From Diadophis punctatus similis (taxonomy: Eukaryota > Chordata > Lepidosauria > Squamata > Dipsadidae), in the NCBI GenBank assembly GCA_023053685.1, contig JALIGW010000025.1, forward strand, positions 10,884,953 through 10,948,952: DNA of 64,000 nucleotides, written 5' to 3'. The translations under genes and the position numbers were made by a program. Positions within the stretch are counted from its first letter, which is position 1. Each line of letters starts with the position of its first letter. This document shows positions 12,120-22,984 of the stretch, one piece after another. The notes beneath the pieces were generated by a model. That model ran no database searches. It was given only the letters and a program-made list of their open reading frames with translations, and had not been told where the DNA came from.

Positions 12120-12673
12120 CAGGGGCGGTTCCTAATTTTTTTACTACCACTCTGGGGGCATGGCTTATTTTGTGGGTGTGGCTTGCCAGCCATGTGACCG
12201 GGTGGGCATGGCTTGCCAGCCATGTGACCGCACGTTTAGGGCTTCTTGAACTGCTGACGGGAGGGGAACTGAAATAGGCCCTGCCGCCCATTCCCCCTCC
12301 CCTCAGCAGCTCGAGAAGCCTCGAACGTGCGAAAATGCCTAGGATCATCACCGCGCGTTCGTGGCTTCTCAGACTGCTGAAGGGAGGGAAATGGAGATAG
12401 CTCCTGCCGCCCGTTCTTTCAGCGTCTCATGCGCTCCCTCAGCCATCCTCCTCTGCTTGGACTCACTGTGGGGTAGGAAGGCAGCGCATGTGCAGTGCCG
12501 GAATCTCGGCTTCTGGGCATGCGCAGAAGAAAATTTTTAAAAAATGTAAAACCTTTTTTTTAAAAAATGGTGGCACCCAGGCACTGGCAACCGACCGCAC
12601 CGGTACTGTGACATCACCAACGGGCCGCTACCGGTGCTATAGAGTGGACCGCACCGGTAGGAACCCACCACTG
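12120..12673. mobile_element. Composite hAT-like MITE (CAGGGGCGGTTCC ends)
   Basis: Ends are CAGGGGCGGTTCC on the left and GGAACCCACCACTG on the right. An internal block is present twice (about 12239-12300 and 12361-12420, both with a CTGCCGCCC core), so two copies may be fused. No clean target duplication is visible. Confidence 0.65.
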
Positions 12674-12674
12674 G

Positions 12675-13080
12675 TACAAACACACAAACTAAAGATGACC
12701 TTCTACAACTCTGTTCGTGGCTGGAGAAAAAAAACAGAGTACAAAAGCCAAGTCGACTTTCCTGCTGTAAATCATTCATACTATCTAATTAGCCCCTATC
12801 GTTTTCATAGACATTTAAGGACTCCAACTAAGAAATTAGACTAATGGGATTAAAACAAGTTGATAGCAGTCCCCTCGGGCCAATAAAAGCTCTTTGCTCA
12901 GTCTTGTTGAATTTCTCTCCAGAATCATTAAGAAGCAGCTTGGGACCTTGCCTACAAAACTAAACTCACTGCTGACTTTATTTAAGTTATTTATTTATTT
13001 AAGTAGTCATTGTCTTTACTATCTATGACTACTTCAGCTTCAACCTGGTCTATCCAATGCAAAGAGGAAACATGCCAGCA
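12675..13080. other. No gene recognised; includes a TTTA tract
   Basis: A short TTATTTATTTA tract lies near 12990. A 22-bp piece near 13025-13046 repeats sequence from the LINE at 12024. Nothing else was recognised. Confidence 0.4.
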
Positions 13081-13084
13081 GTTT

Positions 13085-13228
13085 GGGGAGTGGTGTCAAG
13101 CTGGCCACGCCCAGTGAGTGGCATCAAGTTGGCCATGCCCACACAGTTGGCCACACCCACCCAATCCCCCCCCCGAGGTCAACCACAGCCCTGATGCGGC
13201 CCTCAATGAAATTGAGTTTGACACCCTG
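13085..13228. mobile_element. Partial hAT element with TTTGACACCCTG end
   Basis: The right end GAGTTTGACACCCTG and the internal TTGGCCACACCCACC block match the element at 34189-34753. The left terminus is not recognised. Confidence 0.6.
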
Positions 13229-13239
13229 CTCTATAGATT

Positions 13240-14300
13240 CTCCTGGAAATGCATATGTCCAGATTGGACAGAAGAGGAAACAGTCTCCCTAGTTATGAAT
13301 ACCTATGGAAAATCTCACAAGGATGTGCACAATCATTACTTCTCTCTTCTCCTCTGAAAAGAGGAGGAAAGAAATTTGGGGACTTCTTCTATGAGAAAAC
13401 AAATTACTCTAGTCTTACCTAGAGTAATAATACCTAGACTGAAGGAATTATAATTAAACTACAATTTAGGAACAAAATTCTCCTTTGAATCTCCTTGCTT
13501 GGATTTGTTTAAAAGCAGATGGAAGAATTTTAATTTTTTTCTTAGGCACATAAAAACCTAAGGGAGAGGAGAATGCACAAAAGCAGGCACTTGATGTGCC
13601 TAGGGCTTATCACTTGCTTTTCTTCAAGCTTTTTCCAATACACCTAAAAGAGAGGCACAGTTCTTGGGAATATTTATTTTAAATTTCTAACACTTTCCAT
13701 TACTCAAGGCTATTATTCAAGCTTTTCAAGAGGAGAAGCTCCAGGCATCAGTTTTGTAGTGGATAGGCGGAATTGCTGCTGCTTTAGGAACATTCATTAC
13801 GCAGCTCACCAGGAAGAAAGTGTCCTGCCTTTCAAAAGAGTGCTAATCGATAGGTTGTTTGTGTATTGATCTGCTTGTAGAATAGAAGAACTTGTGCAGA
13901 GGATAAAATCTTTAATGGTGCATTGTATCCTAGATTAACAAATTAAGAGCTAGGTTCCTGTTAAAGATCCACACTTCTATCTCCCACAGATTTCAGTCAG
14001 AGCCAGGCAAGGACTTGACACCCATCCAAAGAAGCAGGTTGCATTCATGCAACCCTCCAACACCCATTTATGACACCATATGGTTAGGAGTCATTCATTC
14101 ACACTGCTTTGGGTTAGCTGGCACTCAAAAGTTGAATGTATGGATACTATCCTGAGGATTGGGATCATCTTCTCTCTTGTTTTTGCCTAATGCCAGCTTG
14201 GGAAACAATCTCTTTTCTAAATTGAAATTTGGGGTGCAATTTTACCCTGTGCAGGGTGAGTTTTCAGGGTGTTGAATGGGAACCATTTGACTCTGGAAAC
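13240..14300. other. No gene recognised
   Basis: Unique-looking sequence with no supported coding or RNA feature. Confidence 0.4.
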
Positions 14301-14310
14301 CGCACCACTC

Positions 14311-14672
14311 CAGGGGTGGGTTCCACTTACCTTCGCCACCAGTTTGCATCGCGACATTTCACGTACGCGCACTTGCTCCGCTTGCGTGCACGCGCACGTC
14401 CCCTTGTGCGATTTGGCTTCCACACATGCTCAGAAGCAGGAATGAGCCCAAAACATAGCTGAGGAACTGATCAGCTGTGCTTCGGGCGAAGAAATAAAGG
14501 TCAGAATTCACCCGCGGGCGGGCGGGCCCTTTTGCAAGCTGCAGAAGGGGGAAAATTCGCACAAAATCCAAAAAAAATGGCAGCGTGCACGGACTGGCAC
14601 CGACAGTGACGTCACCAGTGGGTCGCTACCGGTTCGGGTAATCCGGTCCGAACCGGGAGGAACCCACCCCTG
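14311..14672. mobile_element. hAT MITE, GGTGGGTTCC family
   Basis: Termini are CAGGGGTGGGTTCC and GGAACCCACCCCTG, perfectly complementary apart from one position. An exact 8-bp duplication CACCACTC flanks it at 14303-14310 and 14673-14680. It is non-coding and GC-rich inside. Confidence 0.93.
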
Positions 14673-14680
14673 CACCACTC

Positions 14681-15605
14681 CCAAAAATCTAAATACAGGC
14701 TGAAATGCTCAGTCATCCCCTTCTGGTAAAATGGTAGCATTGCTGGAGGGTCTTTGTGACCTTGTGGGAAGCTGAGTGGTAGCCTCCTATCCCTTTCCCC
14801 TCATTACATCAAGAAATTATGTCATGGAGGTAATAGGAAAAGACACCACTTTAATAAACAGTCACTTGGGAGATGATGGGTTGGGCATTGCATGTTCCTG
14901 CTTCTCCATTGATAAGGATATGCCCTCACAACCACCTGCTTAGTATAAGGTAATATTTGACATAGTTTCCAGCCATAAAGTCATCTTTGCAAATGCCCTG
15001 TGCATAGTTTGTATATTCCTCCTGCCTCAAAGATGCAGGGAATACGTATTCTGCAAAGTTAGTCTTCACAGAACTTTTAGGTAAACCTTTTGACTCCAAA
15101 ATGACTCAAGGTGCAGGAAACCTGAGGGCCATCTGCTCACTTCCAAGCTAAAGACAGCCAGGTCAGGGTATTAAGTGGGTCTCTCCCAACCGCTGCCTAT
15201 AACTTTTGACTCTCTTAGGATCAAAAGTCTCCTTACTGATGTTCATCATGAAATAGAAACATTAAAGCAGGGAATGAAATCAATGTGAAACATACTCGTC
15301 AAAACTACCCACAAGGCTAGGACTGTCAGAATAGAAATGTTAGAAGAGCAGTGGATTGTTTCTCTTGTGGATCACACATTCTGCAGAATTGCTTTAGGAG
15401 AACATCAGCAGCAACTTAAGGGTGGGCAGCAGAGCTTCCCAGGTGCATTCAACTCATCTTATTGAAATTCTTTCAGAACCTACAGATGCCTCCAGTGTTC
15501 TCTGCCATTCATTATGTATCGTTATGTTATGCTTGCACAAGCAATAATGAAGGGATCTGTTTTTACCTTTAAGCCAAATTCAAAATGTGGAGAAAAGCAG
15601 TATCG
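14681..15605. other. No gene recognised
   Basis: Unique-looking sequence with no supported feature. Confidence 0.4.
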
Positions 15606-15611
15606 TCTAGA

Positions 15612-15747
15612 GAAGTGTTTCTCAACCTCAGCAGCTTTAAATGCGTGGACTTCAACTGCCACAATTCTCCAGCCAGGATGGCTGGCTGGGGAATTCTGGG
15701 AGCTGCAGTCATTGCATCTTAAAAGTAGTTGAGATTGAGAAAGGCTG
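15612..15747. mobile_element. Small palindromic hAT MITE, degraded
   Basis: It has the layout of the better copy at 45490-45617: GTGTTTCTCAACCTC, then GTGGACTTCAACTGCC, a central GGCTGGCTGGGGAATTCTGG and the end TTGAGAAAGGCTG. Flanks contain TCTAGA and TTCTAGAG. Confidence 0.65.
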
Positions 15748-15759
15748 ATCTATTCTAGA

Positions 15760-16700
15760 GCAAACTCTCCACTTCTAAGACTCAGTTATGGAAGTAGCAG
15801 GGGGAGATGGTTTTGAGAGAAGGGACAGACAGCCATATCACAGTGGTAGTATGCAGAATAAATTATATATGTCATGAAATGGAGTATGCCTTGGAGAAGG
15901 TGTGCTCAGTGCTTTCTGCCTTCCAGTCCCCTGGACTCAACCCCAATACCATCAGATCCATGGTGACCCCAGGCTCAAGCTCTTTCTGCTCAGCATTGCT
16001 AATGAAATCCAGTTATAGATCTGTCCTTGGATTCAAGCAACACTGCTATTTTTTGCCTCAGGGTCTGGTTAGGTGCATAGGCTGAGATTTCATCCTAACA
16101 AGACCAAAGAGCTATAGATTCTTTGTAGGCCACCTAGATCAAGAGAGTTTCCATCCTGAGTTCTGGAGAATTGTGTACTATCCCAGACAGACCCAGTTTG
16201 GAAGTCCTCTTGGACTCACAGCTCCTGCTTGAAGAGAGGTAGCAGCTTTGACTCAGAGGCCTTTTAGAAAAAAACACATATGCACAATCTTGTATGCTGA
16301 TTGTACCCATTCCTAAATTGGGAGGCCTTATTCATGGTCACTCATGCTTTGGTCATCATCAGTAAACTTCTAAGCAGTCCTCAAAGTACTGTTGTTAGCT
16401 ATAAAACCTGACATAGAACAGGGCCCTCTTATTTGCACGATCACCTACCTTCAATTATTTCTGACTATCCAGAAGCATCTAACTTTAGAAGCTTCAGATT
16501 CTGTCACTTAAGCAATGTCATCTGATCCAGACCCAGAAGAAGTGCCTTATCTGTCTCCATCACTGTCCCATGGAACAATGTCCCCCTCACCCACCGAAGA
16601 TGGTCCCACCGTTGGCCCAGCCCAAAGTTGGGTGGTTTGTTTCACCTGGAGCAAATTAGCTCAAATAATCACACACCGGCGGGTGGGGACATTTCAAATG
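15760..16700. other. No gene recognised
   Basis: Unique-looking DNA; the short ORFs have no recognisable domain. Confidence 0.4.
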
Positions 16701-16702
16701 CT

Positions 16703-16749
16703 TTATTTCTGTGCAGAGCAAATTTTTTTTAGCTCTGCCCAGAAATAAA
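16703..16749. repeat. Strong hairpin
   Basis: TTTATTTCTGTGCAGAGC is followed after a short T-rich loop by GCTCTGCCCAGAAATAAA. The two arms pair at 17 of 18 positions. It may be a MITE end pair or simple foldback; no larger unit was delimited. Confidence 0.6.
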
Positions 16750-16915
16750 TGTGCATTTAGCTAGCATCTCAAAGCAAACATACCACATCTACTCACAACA
16801 GATATTATGTGTCAGAGTATGTTCATAGACTGGAATAGACATGGTAACAGGTCAGCCAATGGGGACTGTTTGATGACCCAGATGGCTTGGAGCCTGGGCA
16901 TGGCTTAGTCAACTG

Positions 16916-16925
16916 ATGTGTGTGT

Positions 16926-16975
<50 letters not shown>

Positions 16976-17032
16976 GTGTATATGTGTGTGTGTAGCACTT
17001 TTTGCTGATAAATGAAAATAAAGGGAGACTAT
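16916..17032 (-). repeat. GT microsatellite joined to a SINE 3' end
   Basis: A (GT)n tract of about 50 bp and a second short GT run lead into GCACTTTTTGCTGATAAATG and AAATAAAGGGAGACTATAGA. That sequence is the 3' part of the SINE seen complete at 49020. The SINE is read on the minus strand with its tail facing left. Confidence 0.75.
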
Positions 17033-17049
17033 AGAATCCTGAGAAATCT

Positions 17050-17560
17050 CCCTATAACCATGATCAAAGTTTAATGTTTTGAATTATTTTAGATTGCTAT
17101 GAGAGGTTTTGTTATTAAAGTGTGTTACTATTTCTAATTCCACTCTGCTGTATTTTTAATAAATATACTGATCTGGGAATTGGAGTTGATTTAAATGTTT
17201 TACCTGGCCTAGGAAAGGCTCTTCTGCAAGCATCAGGCTGCTAGGGGAAAATACTTACATTGTTCTAAAAAGGAAATGTCTGAGAAAGGAGCCTCTCCTT
17301 CTCTAGAGGTGTGTGGCCTATAAGTTTCTCATGTTCTGAGGCTGAAGCTAGTATAGCTGCAAATTACTTGAGCAATGGTAGCCACTGAAAACATATAGCA
17401 AAGGAGGGCAACTCCCAACCACCCTTCTTCTACGGATGGAAATCCATGCACCCACCACCCAAATGGGCAGAGTATCTTTTCTACATTCTTCCTGTTCTGT
17501 AGACATATCTGTGTTCACAACAGGGGACACCTACAAATTCTATGCATCGCTGCTACCACA
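17050..17560. other. No gene recognised
   Basis: No supported gene; the right part may belong to the duplicated block that follows. Confidence 0.4.
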
Positions 17561-17564
17561 ACAT

Positions 17565-18165
17565 AACAAAGCCCAATAGGCTTAACTTAGGTGGGTCGCA
17601 CTATTTCATTCCATAGTGAATTTTCTATTCCCAAGTTAATCATCTGAAAATGAAATACCAGAGCAGGCTTTCCTAAAATATATTAGTACTTTGATTGAAG
17701 GCAAAAGGAAAAGAGGACGACAGAAGATGAGATGGTTAGATAGCATCATTGATGCAGCGGGCATGAGTTTGGGCTGATTCAGTGGAGAGGGGGCTGGCAT
17801 GCTATGGTCCAGGGGGGTCACGAAGAATCAAATACAACTTATAGTATCTTAGTATCAACAACTATTACTTTGAGTAATACCTTGATACTAAGAACAAATG
17901 ATAAATTACATTATGGGTTCTCGCGATACCAGAAAGAGATTTAGTTCTGGAAATTAAGAAACAGATGACTTCTTAAGAGGTTTCTTTTAAATATAAAAAA
18001 TAATAACATTAAACATGACTACATAACATTAAACATGGCTATCATAAACTTTGAGACATTTTAGAATCTCATATATGCTATGTATTTGTGGTAAAAGGTA
18101 GATATTAGAATCTCTCATTAACATCTCATGTTATTTCTAGAATGAAAAATATTCTAGTTTCAAAT
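17565..18165. repeat. Diverged duplicate block, copy 1
   Basis: It aligns with 29425-29815 through shared stretches such as CAGTGAATTTTCT-like, CTTGATACTAAGARCAAATG and GAAACAGATGA segments in the same order. This copy contains a BovB insertion that the other lacks. It could be a segmental duplication or an old interspersed repeat. Confidence 0.65.
17695..17865 (+). mobile_element. BovB (RTE clade) LINE 3' fragment
   Basis: The block GACGACAGAAGATGAGATGG and the following GCATCATTGATGCAGC read as the C-terminal KMRWLDSI-type end of BovB reverse transcriptase. The GGGGTCACGAAGAATCAAAT segment corresponds to the terminal VTKNQ-type residues. An exact TACTTTGA duplication flanks it at 17687-17694 and 17866-17873. 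The paralogous site near 29545 is empty. BovB is known for horizontal spread among squamates and ruminants. Confidence 0.85.

Positions 18166-18237
<72 letters not shown>
18164..18237. repeat. GATA microsatellite
   Basis: About 18 uninterrupted GATA units directly abut the 3' end of the LINE fragment that follows. Confidence 0.97.
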
Positions 18238-18238
<1 letters not shown>

Positions 18239-18720
18239 GCTTTTATTGCGGTCGGAGACCAGTTTAAAATACACATAAAAAAGGGGGATAAATTTTACAA
18301 ATATAGATAGCTCATGTGACAGTATACCATCTACAACAATCTATACCGTCAATACTAGTGATCCTCTGCTGTAGGGGTTACCCGTCTTTTCCTCCATTTT
18401 TCAGCCACGACTGCAGCAAATTTTTTTGCCACCTTTGAGGTTATATTAGGGTCTATATCCTGGAGTAGGAAATAAAGGCTGAACAGATCCGGTGAACCAG
18501 GGAATCTCTGGGAAATAGGGGAGATGAATCTTGATCTTATGTCTCGATAGTGGGGGCATACGAATGTAATATGAAGCAGAGATTCCGGGGATCGGCCATC
18601 ACATGTACAATAGGTGGATTTTATTCCCCCTGAGAGCCTGCTGTCGAGGACATTCGAGGTGATCACATTAAATCGTGCCTTCATAAATGCAAGCCTATAT
18701 TTGATAGAGTGTAACGCGGA
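18238..18720 (-). pseudogene. Non-LTR retrotransposon C-terminal fragment
   Basis: A 109-codon frame (18684 to 18355) contains a zinc-knuckle-like arrangement, CTC followed by LLHITFVCPHY. This resembles the Cys/His block after the reverse transcriptase of several non-LTR clades. Its 3' UTR ends in CTGGTCTCCGACCGCAATAA and runs into the GATA array. An R4/Dong-like origin is possible, but I cannot assign the clade. Confidence 0.55.
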
Positions 18721-18759
18721 AAAGTAAGGTGGGGGGTGATAGATAATGATAGATATATG

Positions 18760-19230
18760 TCTGTCTGCCTATCTATCGAATCCGATTCTGTCAAGGGAAG
18801 CATCCGTCCGAATGCTACCATGTGAGAATGAGAATAAATCTCATAGAGTTGATTTGGATCTTTTCTTTGAATTCAGACAGTTAGAAATAAAGCCGAGATT
18901 AAAAGTCTAATAGAAAATATTTATTTCATTACAAAAACAATAAATCCTGATTAATTACATCTTTGCTAATAAACGTGACTGTTGCGGTCAGAGTCAAAGT
19001 CAAAAGTGATTAATGGTGGATCAGGAATGTAGTCATGCGTACAAGATCATATCACGTATTCTGCCTGTATTGGAATGTACCATAATATTAGGATAGGGGT
19101 GCATCACCCTGCATAGACATACAACTGACAATATTCACTACGTGACAGATTCTTTGCTTAGATTTCTACTGTTTAGATTTCTACTGACCTGGTAGCTGTA
19201 CAGTAGACATTTTTCTATAAACAAGTGGAA
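18760..19230. other. No gene recognised
   Basis: AT-rich DNA, nothing supported. Confidence 0.4.
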
Positions 19231-19240
19231 TACTCTAGAT

Positions 19241-20418
19241 CAGCGGTGGCGAACCTTTTTCTCTCGGCGTGCCAAAAATAGGCGCGCGCACACCCACCAG
19301 TGCTCCCGCGTGCCACTACCCAAAATGCAATGCGCACCCCCCCCTGCACATGCGCACCCACACCCACATGCACGCGCCCGCACCACGCACGCGCCCGCAC
19401 CGCGCATGCGCACATCTACTGTGCACGCGTAACCGCCCCCTCCTCCTCCTGCTCCAAGCCTCGCACTCCGGGCACCAGCCGGAACGTGAGGCTGGCAGCA
19501 GAAGGAGGAGGGGGCGGTTACGCGAGCCACCCAGCCTGCGCAACCGGCCCCTCCTCCTGCTCCAAGCCTCGCACTCTGGGCACCAGCCGGAACGTGAGGC
19601 TGGCAGCAGAAGGAGGAGGGGGCGGTTACAGGAGCCGCCCAGCCTGCGCAACCGCCCCCTCCTCCTGCTCCAAGCCTCGCACTCCGGGCACCAGCCGGAA
19701 CGTGAGGCTGGCAGCAGAAGGAGGAGGGGGCGGTTACGCGAGCCGCCCAGCCTGCGCAACCGCCCCCTCCTCCTGCTCCAAGCCTGGCACTCCGGGCACC
19801 AGCCGGAACGTGAGGCTGGCAGCAGAAGGAGGAGGGGGCGGTTACGCGAGCCGCCCAGCCTGCGCAACCGCCCCCTCCTCCTGCTCCAAGCCTCGCACTC
19901 CGGGCACCAGCCGGAACGTGAGGCTGGCAGCAGAAGGAGGAGGGAGCGGTTACGCGAGCCGCCCAGCCTGCGCAACCGCCCCCTCCTCCTGCTCCAAGCC
20001 TCGCACTCCGGGCACCAGCCGGAACATGAGGCTGGCAGCAGAAGGAGGAGGGGGCGGTTACGCGAGCCGCCCAGCCTGCGCAACCGCCCCCTCCTCCTGC
20101 TCCAAGCCTCGCACTCCGGGCACCAGCAGGATTGCGAGGCTGGCAGCAGCAGGAGGAGGGGGCGGTTCCGCAGCAGGCTCTCTCCTTCCCCACCACCCCA
20201 GAAGAGCGGCAGCAGCGGCAGCTGAAGGGAGAAGGGAAAGATTCGCTTGAGCTTTGCAAGCAGCCGAAGTGAAGAAGCCGAAGTTCGGTTTCGGGTTTCG
20301 GGTAGCTCTGCGCATGCGCGCCAGAAACCCGGAAGTAGAGTGACGGACCCGTGGCGTGCCAGGCGAAATGGCTCCGCGTGCCACCTGTGGCACGCGTGCC
20401 ATAGGTTCGCCACCACGG
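19241..20418. mobile_element. hAT element with an internal 108-bp VNTR
   Basis: The ends are CAGCGGTGGCGAACC and GGTTCGCCACCACGG, flanked by an exact 8-bp duplication CTCTAGAT (19233-19240 and 20419-20426). A shorter relative with the same TGGCGAACC ends is at 35002-35434. The interior is not a transposase but a GC-rich tandem array. The apparent ORFs of 316-396 codons on both strands arise because the unit length is divisible by three. Confidence 0.93.
19430..20168. repeat. 108-bp tandem repeat, about 7 units
   Basis: The marker CAACCG recurs at 19541, 19649, 19757, 19865, 19973 and 20081, a constant spacing of 108. Each unit has a CCGCCCCCTCCTCCTGCT arm and a complementary AGCAGAAGGAGGAGGGGGCG arm, so each can fold as a hairpin. 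Units differ by only a few substitutions. Confidence 0.97.
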
Positions 20419-20429
20419 CTCTAGATAAA

Positions 20430-20790
20430 ACTGGATTGAATATACAAAACATCATGCAGACTGGATCAGAAAGGGGGTTCTCTAGGGTTTCTGCATCACT
20501 GCACAACTCAAGACAAATTACCGTGTTTTCAATATTACACAGTTTAATGCATTGTCAAGTAGCAGGAGCGAAAGGTAGGAAATTAAATATCAATATTCAT
20601 TTGGATGGAAAGAAGAGATGTCCAACTTTATAAACATCAGCTCAGATACTATTAGTTTAGGCAAATGTGCTAAAGAGGTATACATCCGAATGATCATGGA
20701 ATAGCTGGCTCAAAATGTTGCTGAACTATAATTCCCAGCATCCCTGATCTTCATGCTGCCTGTATGCTGCCTGTAGCTGCTGGTAGTTTT
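20430..20790. other. No gene recognised
   Basis: Nothing supported apart from a possible old repeat near 20703-20745. Confidence 0.4.
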
Positions 20791-20796
20791 AATTTA

Positions 20797-21792
20797 CCGT
20801 ATTTTTCGGAGTATAAGACGCACCGGAGTATAAGACGCACCTCAGTTTTGGGGAGGAAAACAAGGAAAAAAGCCTCTGCCTCCCAGCAATTTGCCAAACA
20901 GCAAACAGCAAACAGTACAGATGATATACACTGTTTGCTGTGTATTTCTGTGCATGTGTGCCTGACCCATAGAAATGGCAAAGAATTGGAGAAATGTACA
21001 TTATGGCAGTATATTAATCCTAGAAAATTTTCTTAAATGTAATCACACTAATTCCTCCCAATTATTTAAATAGATCTACTCCAAACATGACTATGTCAGG
21101 GTTTCTCAGCTGCCTTCTTTTAGTACTAATACTTAATACTAATACTTAATACTAAAACAGGACATTTCAGATTATACTTTTACAGATCTTTAAAATTGAT
21201 GTGGCTTTCTGGAAGTATTATCTGCTATTTAAAAGAAGATACAATAGCACTGGGCCTCTTCAGAGCAAGCATTTATTTTAAAAAGCTTCTTCATTTTGTT
21301 AAGTTGTCTAGAACAATAATAAAGCAGTCTTTAAAAAATAAGTCTAATAATTTGAACACTCTACAAACATTTAACAAAATAACATATTAACAGAATCTGC
21401 CTCTACCTAGGATAGAACTCACAACCTCCTGATTATGAAGCAAGAGCTCTAGCTCTGAGCCATAGCAGCTATAGCTTGCCTTCTTTCAATTTCAGCAGTC
21501 TAATATTGCCAGCAGTTTATCTCCCAGCAATTTGTCACATTACAGCCACCGTAGTTAGTTTCATTTTACCACGTGGCTTGCAAGCCTCCGTCAGCTGTAG
21601 GTCGGGAGGCAGTTTATTCTTGTGCTTTTCTTGTGCTTTGCCCTGTTTGCTGCAAAGAGGTAAATTGCTGGCAGGCAGAGGCCAAAGGGTGAGGGTGGCT
21701 GGGTGGGGCTGCATTCGGTGTATAAGACGCACCCAGGTTTTCACCCTCTTTTTGAGGGTAAAAAGGTGCGTCTTATACTCTGAAAAATACGG
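20797..21792. mobile_element. TA-flanked TIR element (Tc1/mariner-like MITE)
   Basis: Inverted ends CCGTATTTTTCGGAGTATAA and TTATACTCTGAAAAATACGG are flanked by TA at 20795-20796 and 21793-21794. The motif TATAAGACGCAC recurs just inside each end. No transposase frame is present. A complete SINE sits inside, at 21121-21476. Confidence 0.85.
21121..21476 (-). repeat. tRNA-derived SINE with 10-bp target duplication
   Basis: On the minus strand the head has a TGGCTCAGAGCTAGAGC A-box and a GGTTGTGAGTTCTATCC B-box region (about 21410-21465). The tail is an imperfect TTAGTATTAAG repeat at 21121-21160. TGCCTTCTTT is present at 21111-21120 and again at 21477-21486. Confidence 0.75.
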
Positions 21793-21794
21793 TA

Positions 21795-22305
21795 ATAACA
21801 TCTGGAGGTTCCCAAATTTTTCACATATCGCCTAGGAGAAGCTCTACACAAATGGTATGTCACAGATTGCATGTATCTATGCACATACAGTATCTATGAG
21901 TAAAAACAGAAGAGAACATCAAGAGTCTTCATGTTCAGTAATTAAACCAATGAAAGTAACTTACCCTGAATTGAAAAGACAATTCTAATAATCTAGAATA
22001 ATCTAATAGTTTTTTCTAATAATCAAGAGGCTAAAAAAGACTGGAATTCTAGGTAGGGTCTCTTGCACAGTTTGGGAGCAATGCAAGAGAAAATGGATTC
22101 AGTACTAATGGATCCCTGCAAATGAATTTAGAAATGTCTCTCCTGCAGATGTTAGCAATGAGATCTTAAAGTTCATCATGAGATAGATGATCTCTTTGAA
22201 AGTCAGTCCTAAGTTGTTTAAGGCTTTGAAGTTTAAAATTAGCTGCTACTTGAACCCAGTAAGCATTGATAAGCAATGTGTAGGATTTCCAACACATCCT
22301 CTGTA
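21795..22305. other. No gene recognised
   Basis: No supported feature. Confidence 0.4.
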
Positions 22306-22313
22306 CTGTGTAC

Positions 22314-22554
22314 CAGTGATGGACTCCAAATTTTTTAACAACTGGTGCTCTGCCCTAATGACTGGATGGGTAGGTGTGGCTGTCGGGTCATGTGACTGAG
22401 TGGGCATGCCAACTCAATGTCACTTGTGTGGGTGGTACCTGTATGGGACAGGCAGGGTTGGGGAGGGAATCCAGGGGGGGGAGGAAAGAAAGATCCAACC
22501 TGTATATGTGAGAGAGAGGGGGGAAGGGAAGGAGGGGGAGAGAGAGAGAAAAAG

Positions 22555-22586
<32 letters not shown>

Positions 22587-22974
22587 AGGGAGAGGGAGAG
22601 AGAGAGAGACTGCATCAAGCTAGACTGGGAAAGCTGGCTGCAAGAGGAAGAAAAGCTGGATAAGCTGGTTTTGGGGCCGGTTTTTGGCTGGGTTTTTTTG
22701 GCTGGTTTCAGGCTGATTTTGGCCCCAAAACAGCCTGAAAATGGCCCCAAAATTGCCTGGTTTTTTGGGCATTTGGGGGCCATTTCAGGCCATTTTTGGG
22801 CCATTTTCAGGACATTTTTCGGGCCAATTTTGGCCTGAAAAACGGCCTGAAAACAGCCCCAAAAATGGGCGGGTGGGGCCAATTGGTGGTGCGATTTGCC
22901 GGTTCTCAGAACCACGCAGAATCGGAACAACCAGTTCGGGTGAACCAGTCCGAACCAGCAGCAGCCCACTTCTG
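22314..22974. mobile_element. Large, GA-rich copy of the hAT MITE family
   Basis: The left end CAGTGATGGACTCC and right end CAGCCCACTTCTG are diverged relatives of the GGTGGGTTCC termini. The flanks CTGTGTAC and CTGTCTAT match at 6 of 8 positions. The interior holds a GA microsatellite and a string of GGCC/CAAAAT-rich near-repeats at about 22680-22880. Confidence 0.65.
22508..22610. repeat. GA-rich microsatellite
   Basis: Alternating GA and GGGAGA runs fill about 100 bp. They produce the Ser/Leu- or Arg/Glu-repeat open frames seen on both strands. Confidence 0.95.
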
Positions 22975-22984
22975 CTGTCTATCA

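Noticed and set aside
19240..20506. Long open frames of 316-396 codons on both strands
   Set aside because: They are produced by a 108-bp tandem repeat, divisible by three, inside a hAT element. The proteins are repetitive, of extreme composition and overlap on both strands.
22388..22969. 193-codon minus-strand frame
   Set aside because: It crosses a GA microsatellite and low-complexity near-repeats inside a hAT element; Ser/Leu repeats only.
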